From positions 1 through 13,815 of the forward strand of contig JASBUM010000621.1 in assembly GCA_030147905.1 (NCBI GenBank): a stretch of DNA of 13,815 nucleotides, given 5' to 3'. The notes under the pieces are model-generated. The model was not told the origin of the DNA. It was given only the letters and a program-made list of their open reading frames with translations, and did no database searches. A program made the translations under genes and the position numbers. How positions within the stretch are numbered: position 1 is the stretch's first letter; each line of letters begins with the position of its first letter. Below, in pieces: positions 7,678 to 13,526 of the stretch. This DNA comes from Acidimangrovimonas sp. GTDB taxonomy: Bacteria > Pseudomonadota > Alphaproteobacteria > Rhodobacterales > Rhodobacteraceae.

Positions 7678-7783
7678 ATACTTCGCCGAAAACAGCCGCC
7701 TGAGGCACGTAAGCCATTGAAATCACACGAGCCGAAACGATCGCAAGGCCGCAAAACGGCTCGTAGCTGTCGAAGTCGGGGTG
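7678..7783. other. Non-coding stretch between IS1634-like end and IS21 terminal repeats
   Basis: I see no gene here. It holds an imperfect hairpin (gagccgaaacg to aaaacggctcg, about 7729-7763). It also has a segment (cacgtaagccattgaaat) that loosely resembles cgcgtaagcgtttgatat at 5908-5925 on the other side of the IS1634-like element. The likeness could reflect duplicated or older IS debris, and would then change where the IS1634-like ends are placed. Confidence 0.35.
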
Positions 7784-7847
7784 ACCGGATCAGATTGGAA
7801 TGGGTGACCGGATCAAATCGGAATCCCCGACCGGATCACCCCGGAAT
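7784..7847. repeat. IS21 right-end iterated terminal repeats (three copies)
   Basis: Three copies of accggat-n5/6-ggaat lie at 7784-7801, 7806-7824 and 7829-7847, spaced 22-23 bp. They are inverted relative to the left-end copies at 787-851. The last copy ends just inside the direct repeat at 7849-7859 and so marks the right tip of the IS21 element. Confidence 0.8.
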
Positions 7848-7848
7848 G

Positions 7849-7859
7849 CGCCGCGCGCC
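7849..7859. repeat. Direct repeat at the right junction of the IS21 insertion
   Basis: cgccgcgcgcc is identical to 771-781. See the left copy for its meaning. Confidence 0.8.
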
Positions 7860-8360
7860 AAGGTCGCGCTTGTGCCAAGCTTCATAGCTCTTCCACCAGT
7901 CGGCTTTCAGCCGCGTGATGGTCTTGGCAGACAGGCCCCGGGCATTCGGCCCCAGCAGGGCGGCCAGCGCCTCGCTGAAATCGCCCGTGGACACGCCCTT
8001 GAGGTAAAGCCACGGCAGCAGCTCTTCGACCGATTTCGCTTTGCGCAGATACCGTGGCAGGATGCTGGGCGTGAAGCTGATCTTGTCGTCGCCCGGCTTG
8101 CGATCCCGGACACGGGGCACCTTTACCGCAACCGGGCCAATGCCCGTCATGACCTCACGTTCCGGCAAGTGGCCATGGCGCACCAGGCGCGCCCGCCCGT
8201 CCTCAAGCCTTTCCTCGGAAAACGCCGCCATGAGCGTGGCCAGCTCGGCGTGGATCGCCTGTTCGATCAGCCTGCGCGCGCCATCGCGGATGACATCTGT
8301 GAACGCGTCGGTGCTAAATCCTGATGGATCGGACAGTTGGGTGATGGTAGTCTCTTCCAT
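7849..8360 (-). pseudogene. IS256-family transposase, N-terminal third (split gene)
   Basis: This piece encodes residues 1-170 of the transposase: the N-terminal DNA-binding region, with VPRVRDRKPGD (about 81-91) and YLKGVSTGDFSEALAALLG (about 119-137), both typical of IS256 proteins. The ATG at 8360 has an aaaggg ribosome binding site about 9 nt upstream; an alternative start at 8411 adds a poorly supported 17 residues. The frame runs to the IS21 junction and then stops within a few codons. The catalytic half is at 32-781. The N-terminal piece alone could still bind the IS256 ends and act as an inhibitor, which is inference. Confidence 0.9.
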
Positions 8361-8432
8361 GTGGCATATCCCTTTCTCAGCTGAGAATTGACGGCGCGTG
8401 AACACCGCCATGATATGCCGCCCCTCAGGGCA

Positions 8433-8448
8433 TCACCAACTTTCGCGC
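8433..8448 (-). repeat. IS256 right terminal inverted repeat
   Basis: This is the exact complement of 9-24. It ends 20 bp before the start codon of the 126-aa gene at 8469. Confidence 0.85.
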
Positions 8449-8468
8449 GTTACTCCCTCTTTGCGAAG

Positions 8469-8849
8469 ATGAGCACGCCAGACACGCCGCAATCCGGGCC
8501 GATGCCCTTCGCCGAGCCGATCCCGCTGCGCGGGCGTGTGCTGATGCTGGAATGGAGCGGCATGATCCCGCCCCCTTTCGTGCCCGCCGGCGAGACCGAT
8601 CTGATCTATTCAAGCCTCGACATGCTCGGCCCCGCGCAATTCCGGAGCCTGGCCCCCGATGTCATCCTTTGTCCGCTGTTTTCCGCCGCCACGGATGCCG
8701 TCCAGATCGTGGAGCATCTGGCCGATCTGGGCTATACCGGGCCGGTATTCGCGATCGGCCCCGACCTGCCCCGCCCCGAGCTCGTGCAGGAGGAAATCCG
8801 CGCCATTGCGCCCGCGATAACTTTCCGGCTGGTGGTCGAGCGCGAGTGA
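8469..8849 (+). CDS. Hypothetical protein with receiver-like alternating fold (126 aa)
   Basis: I do not recognise a named family. The alternating hydrophobic strands (GRVLMLEW 22-29, DVILCPLF 64-71, PVFAIGP 92-98) and helices (DAVQIVEHLADLGY 76-89, LVQEEIRAIAP 105-115) read like a small flavodoxin or receiver-type fold. No phosphoacceptor Asp is evident after strand 3, where CPLF stands. The start ATG at 8469 is the natural one. The frame is open upstream through the IS256 right end to about 8388 (internal ATG at 8415), so a fusion protein starting inside the IS is possible. The IS256 end lies only 20 bp upstream, with no strong ribosome binding site. The native promoter has therefore probably been displaced, and expression may depend on the IS or be lost. 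Confidence 0.65.
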   Translation: MSTPDTPQSGPMPFAEPIPLRGRVLMLEWSGMIPPPFVPAGETDLIYSSLDMLGPAQFRSLAPDVILCPLFSAATDAVQIVEHLADLGYTGPVFAIGPDLPRPELVQEEIRAIAPAITFRLVVERE

Positions 8850-8918
8850 CGCCGCTCCTCCCCCGGGGCGGCCGCTTCCGCAAACCAAGCGCCGGCGCTA
8901 CGGTGCCCGTCGACCCAC

Positions 8919-9020
8919 ATCTTTCGTTTTCAAATATCCCCGCCGGAGGCGGAACCGCGCCAATCCGGCGCGGACGGGGGCGCCGCCCCCGCGCCCCCGC
9001 GGTATTTGGTCCGAAAGAAG
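8919..9020. repeat. Long imperfect palindrome (REP/MITE-like, possible bidirectional terminator)
   Basis: The arm atctttcgttttcaaatatc (8919-8938, continuing cccgcc) pairs imperfectly with ggtatttggtccgaaagaag (9001-9020). In between is a GC-rich inner hairpin (gggggcgccgccccc, 8976-8990). From memory, this layout (an AT-rich ttcaaatat or tatttgg motif beside a cccgccggaggc/gggggc block) recurs between genes in Rhodobacteraceae. It sits between convergent genes, so it may also end transcription from both sides. Confidence 0.55.
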
Positions 9021-9045
9021 CGGCATCTGCCCCTCACCGGGACGA

Positions 9046-9075
9046 CCGGCAGCGCCCCCCCCGGCAGCGCCCCCC
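9046..9075. repeat. Perfect 15-bp tandem duplication
   Basis: ccggcagcgcccccc occurs twice without a gap (9046-9060 and 9061-9075), just downstream of the PLP-enzyme stop codon. It is a probable slippage site. Confidence 0.8.
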
Positions 9076-9088
9076 ACAGCCTGCGCCT

Positions 9089-10276
9089 TCAGGCGCGGGT
9101 GGCGGCCCCGATTCCGCGCGTGAAATCGCCCAGCAGCAAATCGATCTCCTCGAGCCCGACCGAGACGCGGAAGAAACCCTCGCTGATGCCGAGCGCCGAG
9201 CGCGCCTCGGGCGATAGCGCCCGGTGCGACGAGGATGCGGGATGCGACAGCGTCGTCGCCACATCGCCCAGCGTCGGGGCGAACGGCACCTCGGGCATGG
9301 CACGCGCCAGCGCATTGGCAGCCGCGCGCCCCCCGTCGAGCTCGAAGCTGAGCATGTTGCCCCCGCGCCCACCCAGGAGTGCCGCCGCGCGATTGTGGTC
9401 GGGATGGTCGCTGCGCGCCGGATAGAGGATCCGGCGCACGCCGGGCAACTGGGCGAGATGGGCGGCCAGCCTTGCCGCATTGGCCTCGGCGCGATCGAAG
9501 CGCAGCGCGAAGGAATAGAGCCCGCGCTCGGCCAGCCAGCAATCGAACGGGCTGGCCGTCAGCCCCGCCGTGACGGCGAAATCGGTGATCGCGCGGCGGT
9601 GGTCGGCGTCGCGAGCGACGACATAGCCGAGGGTGACGTCGGAGTGACCGGCCAGAAGCTTGGTCACCGAATGGATCACCACATCCGCCCCCAGATCGAG
9701 CGGCCGAACCATCCGGGGTGTCGTGAATGTGTTGTCGACCACCAAAATCAGGTCACGCGCGCGCGCGAGCCGGGCAATCGCGCGCAGGTCGGCCACCCGC
9801 AATGTCGGGTTGGAGACCACCTCGATCAGGATCATGCGGGTTGCAGGCCGGATGGCGGCCTCGATCGCCTCGACGTCGGTGGGGTCGGCCAGCGTGGCCT
9901 CGATCCCCATCCGCGGAAGATCCTGCGTCAGCAGACGCAACGAACGGCCATAGAGCTGATCGCCTCCGATGATATGATCGCCGGTCCGCAGGACGCCCAT
10001 CAACGCCGCGGTCACCGCCGCCATCCCCGAGCCGGTCACGATACCGCCCTGGCCGCCTTCCAGCCCGTCGATCATCCGCGCCAGATGATCCGCGTTGGGA
10101 TGGCCCTCGCGCGCATAGGTATAGCCGGTCTCCCGCCCCTCGTATTGCGCGTCCAGCTGATCAGGGCTTTCGGAGGCATAGACGACCGAAGGCATGATCG
10201 GGGTGGCGACGGGACGGCTGACGCCGCCGGGCAGTCTGCCCCGCCGCAAGGTCGGTTCGGAAGGCACGTCGTTCAT
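9089..10276 (-). CDS. Cys/Met-metabolism PLP-dependent enzyme (cystathionine gamma-synthase/beta-lyase type)
   Basis: The 395-aa fold-type I enzyme belongs to the gamma-family of trans-sulfuration enzymes. K206 in HSVTKLLAGHSD is the Schiff-base lysine. D181 (VVDNTFTTP) binds the pyridine nitrogen, and Y54 and R56 (GYTYAREGHPN) are the neighbour-subunit phosphate and active-site residues. GSGMAA (82-87) forms the phosphate-binding turn. The C-terminus has the substrate-carboxylate region (RVSVGLEEIDLLLGDF, R372). The family includes cystathionine gamma-synthase, cystathionine beta- and gamma-lyase, O-acetylhomoserine sulfhydrylase and methionine gamma-lyase, and the motifs alone do not choose between them. 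The start at 10276 has aggag upstream. It is the last gene of the minus-strand cluster, 69 bp after the carbonic-anhydrase-like gene. Confidence 0.9.
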   Translation of the reverse strand: MNDVPSEPTLRRGRLPGGVSRPVATPIMPSVVYASESPDQLDAQYEGRETGYTYAREGHPNADHLARMIDGLEGGQGGIVTGSGMAAVTAALMGVLRTGDHIIGGDQLYGRSLRLLTQDLPRMGIEATLADPTDVEAIEAAIRPATRMILIEVVSNPTLRVADLRAIARLARARDLILVVDNTFTTPRMVRPLDLGADVVIHSVTKLLAGHSDVTLGYVVARDADHRRAITDFAVTAGLTASPFDCWLAERGLYSFALRFDRAEANAARLAAHLAQLPGVRRILYPARSDHPDHNRAAALLGGRGGNMLSFELDGGRAAANALARAMPEVPFAPTLGDVATTLSHPASSSHRALSPEARSALGISEGFFRVSVGLEEIDLLLGDFTRGIGAATRA

Positions 10277-10292
10277 TTCGCTCTCCTGTCAT

Positions 10293-10316
10293 GCCGCCCG
10301 CTTGCCGCCGGGCGGC
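10293..10316 (-). terminator. GC hairpin between the carbonic-anhydrase-like and PLP genes
   Basis: gccgcccg and cgggcggc form an 8-bp perfect stem with an 8-base loop, in the 69-bp gap. No T-run follows on the minus strand, so it is at best a weak or attenuating terminator, or an mRNA-stabilising structure. Confidence 0.35.
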
Positions 10317-10345
10317 GCCATGCCGGCGCGTTCGGGGCCGGCCGC

Positions 10346-10873
10346 TCATCCGATCGGCACGAGCCCGCCCCGAAAGCGGCGCATCTTGTCGCGATACAAT
10401 GCCGCCGAAGCCTGAAGGCCCGCAAGAGCGGCCGCATCGAGGCTGCGGACCACACGGCCCGGCGCACCCACAACGAGACTGTTGTCCGGGATCTCCCTGC
10501 CCTCGGTCACAAGCGCGCCCGCACCCACGAGGCACCCCCGGCCGATCCGCGCCCCGTTGAGCACGACCGCCCCCATCCCGATCAGGCTGCCGTCGCCGAC
10601 GGTGCAGCCGTGCAGGATGGCCTTGTGACCGATGGTGCAATCGGCGCCGACGTCCAGCGGGTAGCCCATGTCGGTATGGAGCACGCAGGCCTCCTGAATG
10701 TTCGTGCCCGCGCCGATCCGGACTTCCTCATTGTCGCCGCGCAGCGTCGCGCCGAACCACACGCTCGTGCCGCCGCCGAGGGTGACCCGACCGATCACGT
10801 TTGCATCCGGTGCGATCCAGAAATCGCCGTCGGCGGGCAGATCGGGGGCGATGCCGTCAAGCGCGTAGATCAT
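10346..10873 (-). CDS. Gamma-carbonic-anhydrase-like protein (left-handed beta-helix)
   Basis: The 175-aa hexapeptide-repeat protein has many [LIV]-G-x-G turns ([39 protein letters not shown]) that form a trimeric left-handed beta-helix. The three metal-binding histidines of gamma-class carbonic anhydrases are present: H66 (VLHTDMG), H83 (IGHKAI) and H88 (LHGC), the last two five residues apart as in the archetype. [10 protein letters not shown] (45-54) gives the family's Arg and Gln/Asp region. It lacks the acidic loop of Cam and is the size of the YrdA/PaaY branch, where activity varies. The start overlaps the gmk stop by 4 nt (ATGA), so translation is coupled. The link to nucleotide or sulfur metabolism is unclear. 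Confidence 0.88.
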   Translation of the reverse strand: MIYALDGIAPDLPADGDFWIAPDANVIGRVTLGGGTSVWFGATLRGDNEEVRIGAGTNIQEACVLHTDMGYPLDVGADCTIGHKAILHGCTVGDGSLIGMGAVVLNGARIGRGCLVGAGALVTEGREIPDNSLVVGAPGRVVRSLDAAALAGLQASAALYRDKMRRFRGGLVPIG

Positions 10874-11502
10874 CGGCCCTCGAACTCCGCATTCAGCGCC
10901 CGGACGAAGCCGGTCAGATCGGGACGGCGCTTGCGCCGCAGCCTTTCGGCGGTGAGAATCGCGCGCAGACCGGCCTCGGTCGCGTCGAGATCCTCGTTGA
11001 CGAGGACGTAATCATATTCCGCCCAATGACTGATCTCGGCCTCGGCCTTCGCCATCCGCTCCGCGATCACCGCGTCGCTGTCCTGTGCGCGGGCACGCAG
11101 GCGACGTTCCAGTTCGGCGATCGAGGGCGGCAGGATGAAGATCGACACCACGTCATGCTGCATCGCCTGGGTGATCTGCTGGCCGCCCTGCCAGTCGATA
11201 TCGAACAGCGTGTCGTGCCCCTCGGCGATCGCCGCCGCGACGGGGGCACGCGGGCTGCCGTAGAGCTGACCGAAGACCTCGGCATGTTCGAGCATCTCGC
11301 CCGCAGCCACCCGCGCCTCGAATTCCGGGCGCGAAAGGAACTGGTAGTCGCGCCCGTCCACCTCTCCCGGCCGCGGCGGCCGCGTGGTGGCCGAGACCGA
11401 GAAGCGGATCGCCGGATCCCACGCCATCAGCCGGCGCGAAAGCGTCGACTTGCCCGCGCCCGAGGGCGAGGAGAGGATGATCAGCAGGCCGCGCCGCGCC
11501 AT
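10870..11502 (-). CDS. gmk: Guanylate kinase
   Basis: The 210-aa cytosolic enzyme phosphorylates GMP to GDP with ATP, an essential step of purine nucleotide recycling that also feeds ppGpp synthesis. The P-loop is [10 protein letters not shown] (residues 11-20). The GMP-binding segment contains [23 protein letters not shown] (about 35-57), and VFGQLYGSP (76-84) and the DIDWQGG motif (101-107) follow. The length is normal. The start at 11502 lies 3 nt after the yicC stop, with ggag at its ribosome binding site inside yicC. The yicC-gmk pairing is widely conserved in proteobacteria. Confidence 0.97.
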   Translation of the reverse strand: MARRGLLIILSSPSGAGKSTLSRRLMAWDPAIRFSVSATTRPPRPGEVDGRDYQFLSRPEFEARVAAGEMLEHAEVFGQLYGSPRAPVAAAIAEGHDTLFDIDWQGGQQITQAMQHDVVSIFILPPSIAELERRLRARAQDSDAVIAERMAKAEAEISHWAEYDYVLVNEDLDATEAGLRAILTAERLRRKRRPDLTGFVRALNAEFEGR

Positions 11503-11505
11503 TCG

Positions 11506-12417
11506 TCACTCCACGTTCTGAACCTGTTCGCGCATCTGATCGATGACCGCCTTGAGGTCAAGCCCGAGCCGCGTCAGCGCACCGTTCTGCGCCTTGGAAC
11601 ACAACGTGTTGGCCTCGCGGTTGAACTCCTGCATCAGGAAGTCGAGCTTGCGGCCCACCGGCCCCTCGCCGGCCAGAAGCCCGCGCGCGGTCTCGACATG
11701 GGTGTCGATCCGGTCCAGTTCCTCGGTGACATCGGCCTTCACCGCGAGCAGCGCAAGCTCCTGCATCAGGCGGCCCTCGTCGACGCCCTCGGCATTGTCG
11801 AGCACCCGGCCAAGCGCCGCGCCAAGGGCCGCGGCCATGTCGTCGGCCCGCGCCCCGGCCTGCGCACGCGCCCGGGCGGCAAGGTCCGCGATCTCGCCCA
11901 GCTGATCTTCCAGCAGCCGCGCCAGCGCCGCGCCCTCCTCCGCGCGCATCTGCTGGAATGCGGCGACCAGCGCATCCAGATCGTCGAGCAGCACCGCGCG
12001 CAGCGCGCCCGCCGCGGCGGAATCGTCGGCCGCGGGGTCGGTGGCGGCGCCCGCATCGGCCATCCCGCGAAGGCCGAGGACCTCGGCCGCCGAACATGGC
12101 GCCAGCACCAGCCCGGCGCGCGCCGCCGCCGCCTCGACCATCGCCAGCGCCGCCATCGCGTCGTCGAGCGCGGCCGCGTCGGGGCGCAATGCACCCGATG
12201 CGCGTTGGTGCACAAGACGCAGACCGAGCGTGACATTCCCCCGCCTTAGCGCCGCGGAAAGCCGTGCCCGCACCGCCGGTTCAAGCCCGTCGATGTTTTC
12301 GGGCAGGCGCAGCCGCAGGTCCAGCCCCTTGCCATTCACGCCGCGGATTTCCCACAGCCAGCTGGCGCCCTCGGCGGCGCCGCGACGGCTGGCGAAGCCG
12401 GTCATCGAATTAACCAT
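11506..12417 (-). CDS. yicC: YicC-family endoribonuclease-like protein
   Basis: The 303-aa protein starts MVNSMTGFASR, the hallmark of the YicC N-terminal domain. It ends with the DUF1732 signature FLMQEFNREANTLCSKAQN (about 260-278). E. coli YicC has been described as an endoribonuclease affecting small-RNA decay and is induced under stress and in stationary phase; the role here is inferred from family membership. The ATG at 12417 is preceded by a gggggagaaaag tract. It is the first gene of the minus-strand cluster and probably drives gmk and the next gene from a promoter in 12418-12560. The middle (about 110-230) is Ala/Arg-rich as in other high-GC relatives. Confidence 0.93.
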   Translation of the reverse strand: MVNSMTGFASRRGAAEGASWLWEIRGVNGKGLDLRLRLPENIDGLEPAVRARLSAALRRGNVTLGLRLVHQRASGALRPDAAALDDAMAALAMVEAAAARAGLVLAPCSAAEVLGLRGMADAGAATDPAADDSAAAGALRAVLLDDLDALVAAFQQMRAEEGAALARLLEDQLGEIADLAARARAQAGARADDMAAALGAALGRVLDNAEGVDEGRLMQELALLAVKADVTEELDRIDTHVETARGLLAGEGPVGRKLDFLMQEFNREANTLCSKAQNGALTRLGLDLKAVIDQMREQVQNVE

Positions 12418-12560
12418 TTCTTTACTTTTCTCCCCCGCGGCCGCGGTTCTGGGTTATGAATTGGACGGGTGGGTAAACTTTGGGGTAAATGTTGTCGTCA
12501 TAGGGTTAACAGAACGCCCCCCGACCGACAATCGCCCCGCCTGAACCACGGGAGCATCTT
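12418..12560. promoter_or_regulatory. Divergent intergenic region with three GGGTAA/GGGTTAA-type repeats
   Basis: This 143-bp gap separates divergent yicC and the PAS gene and is AT-richer than its surroundings. gggtaaac (12471), gggtaaat (12483) and gggttaac (12503) form similar words, the first two 12 bp apart. On the plus strand, ttggac (12461) with gtaaat (12485) at 18-bp spacing is a possible weak sigma-70-type promoter for the PAS gene. gggag at 12551-12555 is its ribosome binding site. The boxes could be an operator shared by both genes, but no regulator is identified. Confidence 0.4.
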
Positions 12561-13526
12561 ATGGAACGGGAGCGTTTGGGGCGGGGCGGCGTGATCGCCC
12601 TGACGGGGGTTGGCATGCCCGAGCGGATGACGCATGTGGCGCAGCTGCGCCATTACTGGAACGCGATCCGGGGCGAGGCCCGCGTCGCGCGGCGCGACGA
12701 TGTCGACCCGCGCAAGATCGCACAGATCCTGCCGGACGCCTTCGTCATCGAGCGAATTGCCCCGGCGACGGCGCGATTCCGGATCGCGGGCGAAAACCTC
12801 AACCTGCTTATGGGCATGGCGGTGGCCGGCATGCCCTTCGCGGCGCTGTTCGCGCTGGCCGCGCGCGAGGCGTTGCGCGAACCGCTCGAGGCGCTGTTCT
12901 CCGGCCCCGAGATCGTGGAGATGGCCGTCACCGCCGAACGCGGCTTCGGCCGCCCGCCGCTGAGCGGGCGGATGATCTTGCTGCCGCTGGCCGATCACAC
13001 CGGTGCGGTCACCCGCGCCATCGGCTGCCTCGCCTGCGAAGGCGCCGTGGGGCGCGCGCCCCGACGGCTGGCAATCGGACAACTCACGCGGAACCTGCTG
13101 ACGGAGGGGCCGGACGAAGGATCGCAATTCGCAGCCCCGCCGCAGCGGCCGGCCGGCACCGGTCCGGGCGCCAGCGGCGATGCGGGTGCCCGTGACGTCG
13201 CCGCAGGCGGATCGCGCGCCAGCGCCCCGCCCGCCGCGCCCGGACCGGTGCCGGCCGAAGCTGGCTTTGCCGAATCCCCTGCCGATTTCGCCCCGCCCCG
13301 CCGGGGCGCGCATCTGCGGCTGGTGAAATCGGACGAATCCGCCGGGCCCGGCGCGCCGGCGAAAGACACGGCCGAAGACGCGGCAGATGGGCAGGGGCCG
13401 AAGGGACGCGACGCCACCGACGACGATGCGCACGGGAAGCCTGCGGGCACAGGACCGGCGGGGACCGACGGCACGGCGCCGCAGAAAGCGCCCCGCCGCA
13501 CCGGCGACGAAGACGACAGATCCTGA
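12561..13526 (+). CDS. PAS_5-domain protein with long disordered tail
   Basis: The 321-aa protein has a single PAS_5-type sensory domain at about 25-160 (LRHYWNAIRGEARVARRDDV, then ILPDAFVIE, FRIAGENLNLLMG and MILLPLADH). Such proteins in alphaproteobacteria are small cytosolic factors; the Caulobacter relative MopJ affects cell-cycle signalling. Here residues 185-247 and 259-321 are Pro/Ala/Gly-rich and charged, with a short conserved-looking island RRGAHLRLVKSD (248-259) between them. No output domain or membrane segment is seen. The ATG at 12561 follows gggag by 5 nt. The tail's length and skewed composition are unusual for the family. What it senses is not evident. Confidence 0.8.
   Translation: MERERLGRGGVIALTGVGMPERMTHVAQLRHYWNAIRGEARVARRDDVDPRKIAQILPDAFVIERIAPATARFRIAGENLNLLMGMAVAGMPFAALFALAAREALREPLEALFSGPEIVEMAVTAERGFGRPPLSGRMILLPLADHTGAVTRAIGCLACEGAVGRAPRRLAIGQLTRNLLTEGPDEGSQFAAPPQRPAGTGPGASGDAGARDVAAGGSRASAPPAAPGPVPAEAGFAESPADFAPPRRGAHLRLVKSDESAGPGAPAKDTAEDAADGQGPKGRDATDDDAHGKPAGTGPAGTDGTAPQKAPRRTGDEDDRS

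Larger units (their letters stand above)
782..7848 (-). mobile_element. IS21-family element (istA-istB) carrying two further insertions
   Basis: The element contains istA and a split istB in the usual order. Both ends carry iterated terminal repeats of the form ATTCCG-n4/5-ATCCGGTC, and the extreme ends share gcgcattcc as an inverted repeat. Removing the serine-recombinase element (2,582 bp) and the IS1634-like element (about 1,730 bp) leaves roughly 2.75 kb, a reasonable IS21 size. It sits inside the IS256 transposase between 11-bp direct repeats. The exact outermost base is uncertain by a few positions, because the target and the element end share bases. Confidence 0.85.
9..8448 (-). mobile_element. 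IS256-family insertion sequence, interrupted by a 7-kb nested insertion
   Basis: The element is bounded by a perfect 16-bp inverted repeat (GCGCGAAAGTTGGTGA at the left, its complement at the right). It encodes one transposase on the minus strand, now in two pieces. Subtracting the IS21-type insertion with one copy of its 11-bp target repeat leaves an element of about 1,362 bp, a normal IS256 size. The flanking 8 bases (cgagatat on the left, gttactcc on the right) do not match, so the usual 8-9 bp target duplication is missing. As it stands the element cannot make its own transposase. It is the oldest layer of the nest. Confidence 0.88.

Noticed and set aside
32..8411. Composite transposon made of two IS256 copies flanking cargo
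   Set aside because: The two IS256 pieces are the complementary halves of one gene and carry one outer inverted repeat each, so this is one interrupted element, not two copies.
9224..11011. Long plus-strand open frame (595 codons) opposite the PLP enzyme, carbonic-anhydrase-like gene and gmk
   Set aside because: It spans three well-supported minus-strand genes, is rich in Arg/His/Pro/Gly with no recognisable domain, and is the usual antisense artefact of high-GC coding DNA.
10801..12249. Long plus-strand open frame (482 codons) opposite gmk and yicC
   Set aside because: It is antisense to two clear conserved genes, has skewed composition and no family resemblance.
12410..12417. TTAACCAT, similar to a CtrA half-site, at the yicC start
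   Set aside because: It is simply the complement of the start codons ATG-GTT-AA, the second half-site is imperfect, and an operator over the start codon is less likely than coincidence.
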